Assembly (NCBI GenBank): GCA_024687845.1
Contig: JAILEL010000306.1
Coordinates: 1 to 7,763 of the forward strand
From: Eubacterium sp.
GTDB lineage: Bacteria > Bacillota_A > Clostridia > Lachnospirales > Lachnospiraceae
DNA length: 7,763 nt
Reading direction: 5' to 3'
Shown here: positions 1 through 5,463 of the stretch, one piece after another
Layout of the letters: every line of letters begins with the position of its first letter
How positions within the stretch are numbered: the stretch's first letter is position 1
Made by a program: the position numbers and the translations under genes
The notes under the pieces: generated by a model
Told to the model about the DNA's origin: nothing
Database searches by the model: none
The model's input: only the letters and a program-made list of their open reading frames with translations

Positions 1-387
1 TGGTTTGAAGTAGAGGAAAGTAGAGAGAATTACATAAAGGAGTGTGCAGATTGGCTGTTTCTTGCAGCGAAGCAGGATGGTAAGCCAGCTGGTTTCCTGT
101 GTCTGAAGCAGACTGGGAATGTGACTGTGGAGCTTGCAGTAATGGGAGTACTTAAGGATTATCATAGATGTGGAATCGGACGCCAGCTAGTGGAAAAGGC
201 AAAAGAAGAAGCAAGAAATGCGGGATATGAATTCATGCAGGTGAAGACTGTCAAGATGGGAATGTATGAAGACTATGACAAAACGAATCTATTCTATCTT
301 GGATGTGGATTTAAGGAGTTTGAGGTGTTGCCTGATCTATGGGACGAGGCAAATCCTTGTCAGATATATGTAATGTCGCTTGTGTAA
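1..387 (+). CDS. GNAT family N-acetyltransferase (5' end outside window)
   Basis: The reading frame is open from base 1 and ends with TAA at 385-387, giving 128 residues of a protein whose start lies upstream. It has the GNAT fold signature: a beta strand (VELAVMGV), then the acetyl-CoA pyrophosphate-binding loop in the form Q/RxxGxG (HRCGIGRQLV, residues about 55-64), then an amphipathic helix. The later NLFYLGCGF segment is the usual 'FYxxxGF' motif of the C-terminal half. Enzymes of this family transfer an acetyl group from acetyl-CoA to an amine; the substrate here cannot be told. Similar short GNATs are often annotated only as N-acetyltransferases. The gene ends about 30 bp before the promoter of the next locus and shows no obvious terminator, so it is probably functionally unrelated to the hip locus. 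Family assignment is confident; function is not. Confidence 0.85.
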   Translation, partial: WFEVEESRENYIKECADWLFLAAKQDGKPAGFLCLKQTGNVTVELAVMGVLKDYHRCGIGRQLVEKAKEEARNAGYEFMQVKTVKMGMYEDYDKTNLFYLGCGFKEFEVLPDLWDEANPCQIYVMSLV

Positions 388-415
388 AGAATAAATATCT
401 TGAATTATTAAAGGA

Positions 416-445
416 TTGACATAGCCGTACGACTATATATATAAT
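416..445 (+). promoter_or_regulatory. Promoter of the hipB-hipA-like locus
   Basis: A perfect -35 hexamer TTGACA (416-421) and a perfect -10 hexamer TATAAT (440-445) are separated by 18 bp. Transcription would begin near 452, leaving a leader of about 110 nt before hipB. The first palindromic site (422-435) fills most of the spacer, so a bound repressor would block RNA polymerase directly. Confidence 0.75.
422..435. promoter_or_regulatory. Palindromic operator copy 1 (probable HipB site)
   Basis: TAGCCGTACGACTA is an imperfect copy of the palindrome TAGCCGTACGGCTA. It lies between the -35 and -10 hexamers of the hip promoter. HipB-family antitoxins are known to bind inverted repeats upstream of their own operon; assignment of this site to the local HipB is inference. 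Confidence 0.65.
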
Positions 446-460
446 GAGATTATTATTATA

Positions 461-474
461 TAGCTGTACGGCTA
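461..474. promoter_or_regulatory. Palindromic operator copy 2 (probable HipB site)
   Basis: TAGCTGTACGGCTA has one departure from the consensus palindrome. It starts 39 bp after copy 1, just downstream of the predicted transcription start. Confidence 0.65.
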
Positions 475-498
475 GATTATTGTTGTATTATGAATTTA

Positions 499-512
499 TA
501 GCCGTACGGCAA
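499..512. promoter_or_regulatory. Palindromic operator copy 3 (probable HipB site)
   Basis: TAGCCGTACGGCAA contains a perfect 10-bp GCCGTACGGC palindrome. It starts 38 bp after copy 2, in the untranslated leader about 50 bp before hipB. The near-equal spacing of the three copies suggests cooperative binding and DNA wrapping or looping. Confidence 0.65.
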
Positions 513-561
513 TAGAGAAAAAATTAAATAGAGATGAATATGATAGAAATGGTTGGTGAAT

Positions 562-774
562 ATGAAAATAAATAATACAAAAGCGTTTGGTGAAATGATT
601 AGAAAACAAAGAAAAAAGCTAGGATATACACAGAAATATATATGTGAAGTTAGCGGAATTAGTGCTAGTTATATATCGGATCTTGAAAATGGGAAGGCAA
701 CAATCGAACTGGGTAAGGCGATATACCTTGCAAATCTTTTGGGCATAGATATTGAAATGAATGAAAGGGGATAA
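562..774 (+). CDS. hipB: HipB-like XRE-family antitoxin / transcriptional repressor
   Basis: This 70-residue protein is essentially one Cro/C1-type helix-turn-helix domain (about residues 8-64). The sequence around LGYTQKYICEVSGISASYISDLENGK has the typical spacing of HipB-type antitoxins: the TQ of helix 2, the SxSYIS recognition helix, and the LENGK turn. HipB proteins bind and neutralise the HipA kinase and repress the operon. The immediate neighbour downstream is HipA-like, which supports the call. I chose ATG 562. In-frame TTG 553 and GTG 556 are alternatives, and none has a convincing ribosome binding site, so the start is uncertain by up to three residues. Three palindromes upstream are the likely autoregulatory operators. 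The gene is intact although its toxin partner is not, so the product may now act only as a DNA-binding protein. Confidence 0.85.
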   Translation: MKINNTKAFGEMIRKQRKKLGYTQKYICEVSGISASYISDLENGKATIELGKAIYLANLLGIDIEMNERG

Positions 775-776
775 AG

Positions 777-1229
777 TTGAAGAAATATTTAGTATATTTG
801 GAAATAATGGGTACTCCTCAGCTTGTTGGCTCAATATATGGAAATGGATTTAGAGATGCAGTTTTTCAGTATTCTAGAGATTATATTACTTCAGAAAACA
901 GTTTACCTATTTCAGTATCTCTCCCATTTTCTGAGAACCCATTTTCTACGGAAGAAACAAAATGCTTTTTTGAAGGATTGCTTCCAGAAGGCTTTTCGCG
1001 TAAGTCGGTTGCTAACTGGATAAAGACTGATGAAGAGGATTACCTTTCTATTTTACATGCTCTTGGAAGAGAGTGTCTGGGGGCTCTTATGATAGTGAAA
1101 GAAGGAGATGTTTTACAAGAGTCAGGATATAAACTTCTCACACTTGATAAAGTAAAGGAACTGGCATCAGAAGGGGCTACAAAATCAACACAGATTCTAA
1201 TGGAAACTCATCTATTGCTGAACAGATGA
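777..1229 (+). CDS. HipA-like kinase, N-terminal fragment (broken gene)
   Basis: This 150-residue fragment begins at TTG 777, two bases after the hipB stop. AGGGG at 766-770 with a 6-nt spacer supports this non-ATG start. It matches the N-terminal subdomain of HipA toxins: a strand-rich start (YLVYLEIMGTPQLVGSIY), the SLPFSENPF segment, and the conserved FFEGLLPEGFSR motif (about residues 64-75), followed by ALGRECLGALMI. In intact HipA proteins the next part is the glycine-rich ATP loop carrying the autophosphorylated serine (ISVAGAQ in E. coli HipA). Here the frame instead runs into METHLLLNR and stops at TGA 1227-1229. The frame therefore ends just where the kinase core should begin. In size and content it resembles HipS of tripartite HipBST systems, but the continuation downstream suggests it is the remains of a single hipA gene. 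It could still fold and contact HipB; catalysis is impossible. Confidence 0.75.
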   Translation: MKKYLVYLEIMGTPQLVGSIYGNGFRDAVFQYSRDYITSENSLPISVSLPFSENPFSTEETKCFFEGLLPEGFSRKSVANWIKTDEEDYLSILHALGRECLGALMIVKEGDVLQESGYKLLTLDKVKELASEGATKSTQILMETHLLLNR

Positions 1230-1672
1230 AGCTTTGGAGGATACTATGCTTTAATTATCTGATAGGGAATGGAGATGCACACGTAAAGAATTATTCATTA
1301 TTATATAGTGAGAATCTGAAGAGAATTACTGTCGCACCAGCGTACGATATTGTATGTACCAGATGCTATAATCTGAGAGATGAAATGAGTATGTTTATTG
1401 GGAATGAAATATATTTTAAGAATATAAAACGAGCTACATTCATAGAAGCTGCGAAAGAAGCAGGACTTACAGGAAATGTGGCGTTTAGAATATTTGATGA
1501 GGTTGCAAATGGTTTTGAGACAGCTTTGGAAAAAGCATCAGAAAATCTTGAAGAAACTGGAATAGCTGGTGTATGTGAGTTGAAGAATAAAATATTGGAA
1601 TACAGTGGATATAAGAATATTAAAATATCCTGCCAGGCAGGTTATTCATGTAAATGTACTTCTTATCCGTGA
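1226..1672 (+). CDS. HipA-like kinase, C-terminal fragment (broken gene)
   Basis: The 148-residue frame starts at ATG 1226, overlapping the previous stop as ATGA, and no clear ribosome binding site precedes it. It carries the C-terminal lobe of HipA: the catalytic loop GNGDAHVKN with Asp17 and Asn22 in the positions of E. coli HipA D309 and N314, and the metal-binding APAYDIV with Asp41 corresponding to D332. A helical C-terminal region follows (FIEAAKEAGL to ILEYSGYKNI). Its frame is open upstream to about 1151, and NSSIAEQMKLW just before the ATG still reads like HipA. This shows that the original gene continued across the junction in another frame. About 100-130 residues of the usual roughly 430-residue protein, including the ATP loop, are absent, so the fragment cannot be a working kinase. 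The last residues (after GYKNI) do not look like the family and may be read-through. Confidence 0.75.
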   Translation: MKLWRILCFNYLIGNGDAHVKNYSLLYSENLKRITVAPAYDIVCTRCYNLRDEMSMFIGNEIYFKNIKRATFIEAAKEAGLTGNVAFRIFDEVANGFETALEKASENLEETGIAGVCELKNKILEYSGYKNIKISCQAGYSCKCTSYP

Positions 1673-1676
1673 TTTG

Positions 1677-1705
1677 TTGAAACATGTTTTGAACTAAAGT
1701 ATAAA
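1677..1705 (+). promoter_or_regulatory. Promoter of the LytTR operon
   Basis: TTGAAA (1677-1682) and TATAAA (1700-1705) are separated by 17 bp, each one mismatch from consensus except the -35 with two similar bases. Transcription would start near 1712, giving a very short leader that begins at the ribosome binding site. The promoter starts five bases after the stop of the hipA fragment, so this operon can be expressed independently of the hip locus. Confidence 0.5.
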
Positions 1706-1727
1706 GAATGCAAGAGGAGCATCAGAG

Positions 1728-2180
1728 TTGAAAATATTTGTTAAAGACAAAATGAATCTTTCAGAAACTGAGGTTGAGATCAGATGCAAAGAGAGAGATA
1801 GTGAGGTCGAGGCTGTTCTCGAATCTATCAAAGGCACTAGTGATATTATTATGGGCGAAAAGGAAAATGGAGATGTGGAACCGGTACGAATCTCCAGAAT
1901 CCTGTACTTTGAAGCAGTTGATAGAAATGTATTTGCTTACACGGTAGATAACTATTATAGAGTCAGGCGAACCTTGTATGATCTTGAAGAACATCTGCTC
2001 CAGAAACATTTTGTTCGAATATCAAAATCTACTATCGTAAATCTAAAGGCAGTGAAAAGAGTGGCTCCAGAGGACGGAAGAAGACTTAAACTGCTTCTTA
2101 GAAATGGAGAATGGATAGTAGTATCTCGAAACTATGTCAGTGATTTTAAGGCCGGCATAGGGATGAAGGAGGCAAAATGA
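1728..2180 (+). CDS. LytTR-domain transcriptional regulator
   Basis: This 150-residue protein starts at TTG 1728, supported by AGAGGAG (1713-1719) eight bases upstream. Residues 1-50 form a short N-terminal region with no receiver domain. Residues about 50-146 are a LytTR DNA-binding domain, recognisable by ILYFEAVDRNVFAYT, the YRVRRTLYDLEEHL segment, and the highly conserved FVRISKSTIVNLKAVKRV followed by a strand-rich end (LKLLLRNGEWIVVSRNYVSDFK). Stand-alone LytTR proteins of this size are usually encoded next to a membrane protein that restrains them, as in HdrRM and BrsRM of Streptococcus mutans. The following gene, a DUF3021 membrane protein overlapping by four bases (ATGA), fits that pattern. 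The target promoter is unknown; autoregulation is common in such pairs. Family call is strong; regulation by the neighbour is inference. Confidence 0.88.
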   Translation: MKIFVKDKMNLSETEVEIRCKERDSEVEAVLESIKGTSDIIMGEKENGDVEPVRISRILYFEAVDRNVFAYTVDNYYRVRRTLYDLEEHLLQKHFVRISKSTIVNLKAVKRVAPEDGRRLKLLLRNGEWIVVSRNYVSDFKAGIGMKEAK

Positions 2181-2650
2181 TGGGTGGAGAAAGATTTAAG
2201 AATATAGTTAAGAAATCATTTTCAATAGCTGCTATATGCTTCTCGATGGGCATCTTATTCGTTGGAATAGGTTTTAGCTTATTCGGCATATATATGGAAC
2301 CGATGAATATAATTAGGATATGGATTGGATTCTTTATACTTGGAGTGCTTACTGTATTTCGAAGCATGTTTGATTATACCCAGTGGGCACGAAGTAAGCC
2401 ATTCTATATTAAGAACATACTCTTCATGCCATTTTACCTGATGGTTGCGTTGATTATGGCTATTAGTATAGTAAGAGGACAGGGCGTGGAAATGTCTCTG
2501 TCATTAATGATATTATATGCAGTTTTGTTCTTGATTGCATTTACTATTAGACAGTTTATTGGGTATTTTGTTCAAAAGGCTAAAACAGATAAAATGAATG
2601 ATGCTCTGGAAGAATTTCAAAAGGAGCATTCATGGGATGAAGAAGAATAA
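2177..2650 (+). CDS. DUF3021 family membrane protein (probable LytTR partner)
   Basis: This 157-residue protein has four predicted membrane helices: about residues 14-36 (IAAICFSMGILFVGIGFSLF), 42-62 (IIRIWIGFFILGVLTVF), 78-98 (LFMPFYLMVALIMAISIV) and 104-131 (SLSLMILYAVLFLIAFTI). A charged cytoplasmic tail rich in Lys, Glu and Asp follows. The pattern and size match DUF3021 proteins, which are typically encoded directly after a LytTR regulator and are thought to hold it inactive at the membrane. ATG 2177 overlaps the LytTR stop. AAGGAGG (2166-2172) lies 4 bases from ATG 2177 and 7 from the adjacent in-frame ATG 2180, so the second may be the real start, one residue shorter. Translation is clearly coupled to the regulator. 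The signal it senses cannot be deduced. Confidence 0.8.
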   Translation: MMGGERFKNIVKKSFSIAAICFSMGILFVGIGFSLFGIYMEPMNIIRIWIGFFILGVLTVFRSMFDYTQWARSKPFYIKNILFMPFYLMVALIMAISIVRGQGVEMSLSLMILYAVLFLIAFTIRQFIGYFVQKAKTDKMNDALEEFQKEHSWDEEE

Positions 2651-3461
2651 AGTATTAATCGTATTAAGAGTTTTTATAGCATTAGCAGTATGGTTTTTGT
2701 TAACTAATAGCTACTCAGCATTTATAGATCCAATGCTGGAGGGAAAGCTTCCGGAAGCCATAAGGATGATAATGAAGGCAATGGTTATGCCATATTCCGT
2801 AGGACTTGGTGCCTGCTATCTGATACTAAAAGGAATGGAGATTCCTGAAAAAAATACAGATGGAGATAGCAAAATGCTATTTGATATCACGCCAGGATTT
2901 ATGTTAAAGGCATTTCTGGTTCAGACAGGTATTAGTATGCCAGTAATTATGATATTAAATATAGTTCTTAAGATTCTGGGAATTACACCGCATGGAATAT
3001 CATCAGAGGAAATATTTGGAAAGTATTCCTTATTCTACATTGCTTTGCTTCTGTGCTTTGCGCCAGTGATGGAAGAGATTCTTTTCAGAAAAATGTTTTT
3101 AGACAGGCTTCTAGTGATAGGCGAAACAGGAGCTATCATAGTATCTGCAGTTCTTTTTGGACTTCCTCATGCATTTTCGCAGGGGATACCACAGATGTTT
3201 GGTACATTTCTGATCGGACTTGTATGGGCCTATGTGAGAGTTAAGACAGGAAAACTCTGGCCGGGAATCATACTTCATATTATGTTTAATCTTTATGGCT
3301 GTTACTTTGCGACCTTTATGGCTATGAGACCTGGAACTACAGTTATATTCCTGTTTCTCGGAATTATACTGCTGCCGATAGTTGCAGTTATTATTTTAAT
3401 AAAGCACTTCGGTGCAGGAAGGACAAGGACTTTTAAATTTTCCTTGACAAGAAAAATGTGA
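2637..3461 (+). CDS. CPBP family intramembrane glutamic endopeptidase
   Basis: This 274-residue polytopic membrane protein carries the three signature motifs of the CPBP (CAAX protease and bacteriocin-processing, Abi) family. These are EEILFR (Glu146, Glu147, Arg151), FGLPH (Phe174 to His178) and HIMFN (His214 to Asn218). The glutamates and histidines form the proposed active site inside the membrane. Length and motif spacing are normal, so the enzyme should be functional. I chose ATG 2637, with AAGGAG at 2621-2626 ten bases upstream. It overlaps the DUF3021 gene by 14 bases, indicating coupled translation. An upstream in-frame ATG (2598) would add 13 residues but has no comparable ribosome binding site. 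Bacterial members process peptides, confer bacteriocin immunity or cleave membrane regulators. Its substrate here is unknown; the DUF3021 protein or an unlinked peptide are possibilities. Confidence 0.9.
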   Translation: MKKNKVLIVLRVFIALAVWFLLTNSYSAFIDPMLEGKLPEAIRMIMKAMVMPYSVGLGACYLILKGMEIPEKNTDGDSKMLFDITPGFMLKAFLVQTGISMPVIMILNIVLKILGITPHGISSEEIFGKYSLFYIALLLCFAPVMEEILFRKMFLDRLLVIGETGAIIVSAVLFGLPHAFSQGIPQMFGTFLIGLVWAYVRVKTGKLWPGIILHIMFNLYGCYFATFMAMRPGTTVIFLFLGIILLPIVAVIILIKHFGAGRTRTFKFSLTRKM

Positions 3462-3472
3462 AGTAGTAGTTT
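3444..3472 (+). promoter_or_regulatory. Candidate promoter of the gntR operon
   Basis: A perfect -35 TTGACA (3444-3449) overlaps the 3' end of the CPBP gene. The hexamer 17 bp downstream, TAGTTT (3467-3472), is a weak -10 with 3 of 6 matches. Initiation would fall inside the first palindrome (3471-3497), consistent with autorepression. The weak -10 keeps confidence low. Confidence 0.35.
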
Positions 3473-3497
3473 TTGTATTATATCAAGCAATACAAAA
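3471..3497. promoter_or_regulatory. GntR operator candidate A (inverted repeat)
   Basis: TTTTGTATT (3471-3479) and AATACAAAA (3489-3497) are perfect 9-bp inverted arms separated by 9 bp. The same TGTATT-N9-AATACA core recurs at 7135-7155 in front of the ABC gene. Its position directly upstream of gntR points to autoregulation. Confidence 0.65.
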
Positions 3498-3502
3498 GTC
3501 TG

Positions 3503-3521
3503 TTGTATTATAACAATACAA
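3503..3521. promoter_or_regulatory. GntR operator candidate B (inverted repeat)
   Basis: TTGTATT (3503-3509) and AATACAA (3515-3521) are perfect 7-bp arms with a 5-bp spacer. It is centred 28 bp after site A and ends six bases before the gntR ribosome binding site. The half-sites equal those of A but the spacing is shorter, so affinity may differ. Confidence 0.6.
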
Positions 3522-3540
3522 AAGATAAGGGGACTACAAT

Positions 3541-3900
3541 ATGGTAATAAAGATAGATGAATATTCAGATGTGCCTATCTATATGCAGATACGAAACCAG
3601 ATAGTGATTGGAATCTCGAATGGTGATCTGGCACCAGGTGAACAGTTGCCGACAGTTCGAGCACTTGCACTTGAGATGGGAATCAATACCATGACTGTTA
3701 GTAAGGTGTATCAGCTGCTTAAGTCTGAAGGATACATATTAACTGACAGAAAGAATGGTGCCCGTGTCAGGGAGAGCATTAGTAAGTCGGGGGTGCTTAG
3801 CGAAGAAAATAAGACTGAACTCAAGCGAATTGTTTCGGAAGCAAGACTTTCTGGAGTGCCTAAAAAGGATATCCTGAAACTTGTTGATGAGTACTACTGA
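3541..3900 (+). CDS. GntR family transcriptional regulator, YtrA subfamily
   Basis: This 119-residue protein has an N-terminal winged helix of GntR type (about residues 10-78). Conserved parts are PIYMQIRNQIVIGISNGDLAPGEQLPTVRALA, the recognition helix INTMTVSKVYQLLKSEG, and the wing ending YILTDRKNGARVRE. Only about 40 helical residues follow, with no FCD, UTRA or aminotransferase effector domain. This is the hallmark of the YtrA subfamily, whose members repress nearby ABC transporter operons and are released by cell-envelope stress or antibiotics in several Firmicutes. The start ATG 3541 has AAGGGG at 3527-3532 eight bases upstream. Two palindromes precede it and a related one precedes the ABC gene at 7219, suggesting that it represses both. 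The next gene begins 19 bases after its stop and is probably co-transcribed. Confidence 0.9.
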   Translation: MVIKIDEYSDVPIYMQIRNQIVIGISNGDLAPGEQLPTVRALALEMGINTMTVSKVYQLLKSEGYILTDRKNGARVRESISKSGVLSEENKTELKRIVSEARLSGVPKKDILKLVDEYY

Positions 3901-3919
3901 CTTTAGAAAGGCATAAGAT

Positions 3920-5350
3920 ATGAGTATTATATTTGATGTTATAATGCTGGTGATAATGGTCCCAAGCATTATATTACTTTTTCTTTTAGAATATCCAGCC
4001 AAATGGAGAGACAAGAAATACATTTTTGGAGTGATTAACCGTGCAGATTTTATGGAAGAGGAGACTTCACTCAGAGTAGATGAGATAGTATCTAGCTGTA
4101 GAAAGAAAGCTAAACTGATTTTCATAATATCGCTTATCCTCATGGTGCTTTTTTGTTTTATTCCCGTTTTTTCTATCAGACTTATAGTATGGACAACGTT
4201 TATCTTTGTCGATCTGGTACTGATGGTAATCCCATTTACAAAGGGTAACAGTGAGATGAAGAGCCTTAAACGTGAACTGGGAATCGTTTCTGAAAAAGGC
4301 GTAGTATATACGGATTTAAAAGGCGCGGGAGCTATTCATGCTTTAAAAAAATCTCGCATTCTGGTTCCCAATATTATAGCTACAGTTTTGTTCTTAGTAG
4401 CGCTTCTTAATGATATAGGTATAGTTAGTCTTGCTGGATTATTTACTGAAAAACATTCATACCAGGCAATGCTTATGACTGGAATGACAGGAGTACTGCT
4501 TTTTATTAGTATTATGCTCATTCCGATTGCATTTATGATGGATGGAATCAGAAATGAAGTCATATCTGAGGATAGTGACGTTAATGCTAACTATAATAGA
4601 GCCAAAAAGAAAAATATGGCTGACTTCATAGTCTTGTTCACATGGATTAATACTGCCATTATACTCATTATGATGATAATGATGAGTATATGGGATAATC
4701 AGATTCTGTATCTTGCAGTATATGCAATATATATGTTTGCCATTATGGTAGGATTATTTATCATTGTTAAGAGACAGAAGCAGATAGAGAAGAGGTACAA
4801 GAAGGAAACCTCTGTTGAGATAGATGATGATGATAACTGGATACTGGGACAGATATATTATAATCCAGATGATAAGAGATTGAATATTACTAAGAGGGTT
4901 GGTGTTGGAGCTACTGTAAATATGGCACATCCTGTTGGTAAGATGATAGGTGTCTTCGCAATACTTCTAGTGATATTTACCTTTGTGGAACTTATATACG
5001 TTGGAATACTTAGCCAGACGCCTATGGTATTAAGTGTTGAAGATGGAAATGTAATATGTCATCAGATGAAAGATGATTATAGTATCCCTATAAGTGATAT
5101 AGATGATATTATTTTGGAATCTGACTCAAGTAGTCTTAAGCTTCGAAAAGAGAGCGGATATAATATGGAACCGAAGTATAAAGGAAAGTACAGCGTAGAT
5201 GATGAGAGTGGCTGTATAGCATTTCTTGATTTAGATACAAAAAACTATATTACTATCAGTGCTGAAGGAAAGAAATACTATATAAACGCACCGAGTGACG
5301 AAGAAACTCAGAAAATCTATAATGAATTGGTAGATCAGATAGCTGATTAG
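3920..5350 (+). CDS. DUF5808-containing polytopic membrane protein with PH-like C-terminus
   Basis: This 476-residue membrane protein begins at ATG 3920 with AGAAAGG (3905-3911) eight bases upstream. About eight hydrophobic helices are visible, near residues 3-24, 66-84, 86-106, 146-166, 184-206, 234-257, 262-285 and 342-365. Between helices 7 and 8 is a soluble stretch with the DUF5808 signature: acidic DDDDNW (Trp307), ILGQIYYNPDDKR, then VGVGATVNMAHPVGK ending at Lys341. After the last helix, about 110 residues form a strand-rich domain resembling bacterial PH-like domains (DDYSIPISDIDDIIL, YITISAEGKKYYINAPS). Proteins of this kind are commonly encoded beside short GntR regulators, as here. 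No enzymatic residues are evident and the molecular role is unknown. The placement suggests a part in envelope stress response. The membrane topology is clear; the PH-like call is by resemblance only. Confidence 0.75.
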   Translation: MSIIFDVIMLVIMVPSIILLFLLEYPAKWRDKKYIFGVINRADFMEEETSLRVDEIVSSCRKKAKLIFIISLILMVLFCFIPVFSIRLIVWTTFIFVDLVLMVIPFTKGNSEMKSLKRELGIVSEKGVVYTDLKGAGAIHALKKSRILVPNIIATVLFLVALLNDIGIVSLAGLFTEKHSYQAMLMTGMTGVLLFISIMLIPIAFMMDGIRNEVISEDSDVNANYNRAKKKNMADFIVLFTWINTAIILIMMIMMSIWDNQILYLAVYAIYMFAIMVGLFIIVKRQKQIEKRYKKETSVEIDDDDNWILGQIYYNPDDKRLNITKRVGVGATVNMAHPVGKMIGVFAILLVIFTFVELIYVGILSQTPMVLSVEDGNVICHQMKDDYSIPISDIDDIILESDSSSLKLRKESGYNMEPKYKGKYSVDDESGCIAFLDLDTKNYITISAEGKKYYINAPSDEETQKIYNELVDQIAD

Positions 5351-5394
5351 GGCAACTAGACATAACGAAAAAATTAAAAAATTGACAAGTTTGA

Positions 5395-5422
5395 TTGGTA
5401 GAAAAAACGGTAATTGTTTAAT
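5395..5422 (+). promoter_or_regulatory. Candidate promoter of the S41 peptidase gene
   Basis: TTGGTA (5395-5400, 4 of 6 matches) and TTTAAT (5417-5422, 5 of 6) are spaced by 16 bp in the 113-bp gap between the two membrane-protein genes. A perfect TTGACA lies at 5382-5387 but has no good -10 at the right distance. Read-through from the gntR promoter is equally possible, since no terminator is visible in the gap. Confidence 0.35.
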
Positions 5423-5429
5423 ACAATTA
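5411..5429. repeat. Inverted repeat over the S41 peptidase promoter
   Basis: TAATTGT (5411-5417) and ACAATTA (5423-5429) are perfect 7-bp arms around TTAAT. The repeat covers the candidate -10 and includes one AATACAA half-site (5420-5426) like those at the GntR operators, but lacks a matching opposite half-site. It may be a weak or separate operator. Confidence 0.4.
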
Positions 5430-5463
5430 GAAAAAATGAATTGAAGGAAATGAAACACTCACA

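Noticed and set aside
422..512. The three palindromes as a short CRISPR array
   Set aside because: The units are 14-bp palindromes with only about 24 bp between them, they vary in sequence, overlap a promoter and have no cas genes nearby.
534..575. 13-codon open frame (ATG 534 to TAA 575) overlapping the start of hipB as a possible leader peptide
   Set aside because: It has no ribosome binding site and no recognisable composition; short frames like this arise by chance in A+T-rich DNA.
1629..1641. Perfect 13-bp palindrome CCTGCCAGGCAGG near the end of the hipA C-terminal fragment
   Set aside because: It is a single copy with a one-base centre and no T tract, so it is neither a terminator nor a supported operator.
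3424..3446. Possible terminator hairpin CAAGGA/TCCTTG at the end of the CPBP gene
   Set aside because: The stem is only 6 bp, the loop is A+T-rich, no T tract follows, and it overlaps the -35 of the gntR promoter.
3739..4143. Minus-strand open frame of 134 codons, and similar minus-strand frames elsewhere
   Set aside because: They lie opposite well-supported genes, lack ribosome binding sites and domain features, and their composition mirrors the genes on the other strand.
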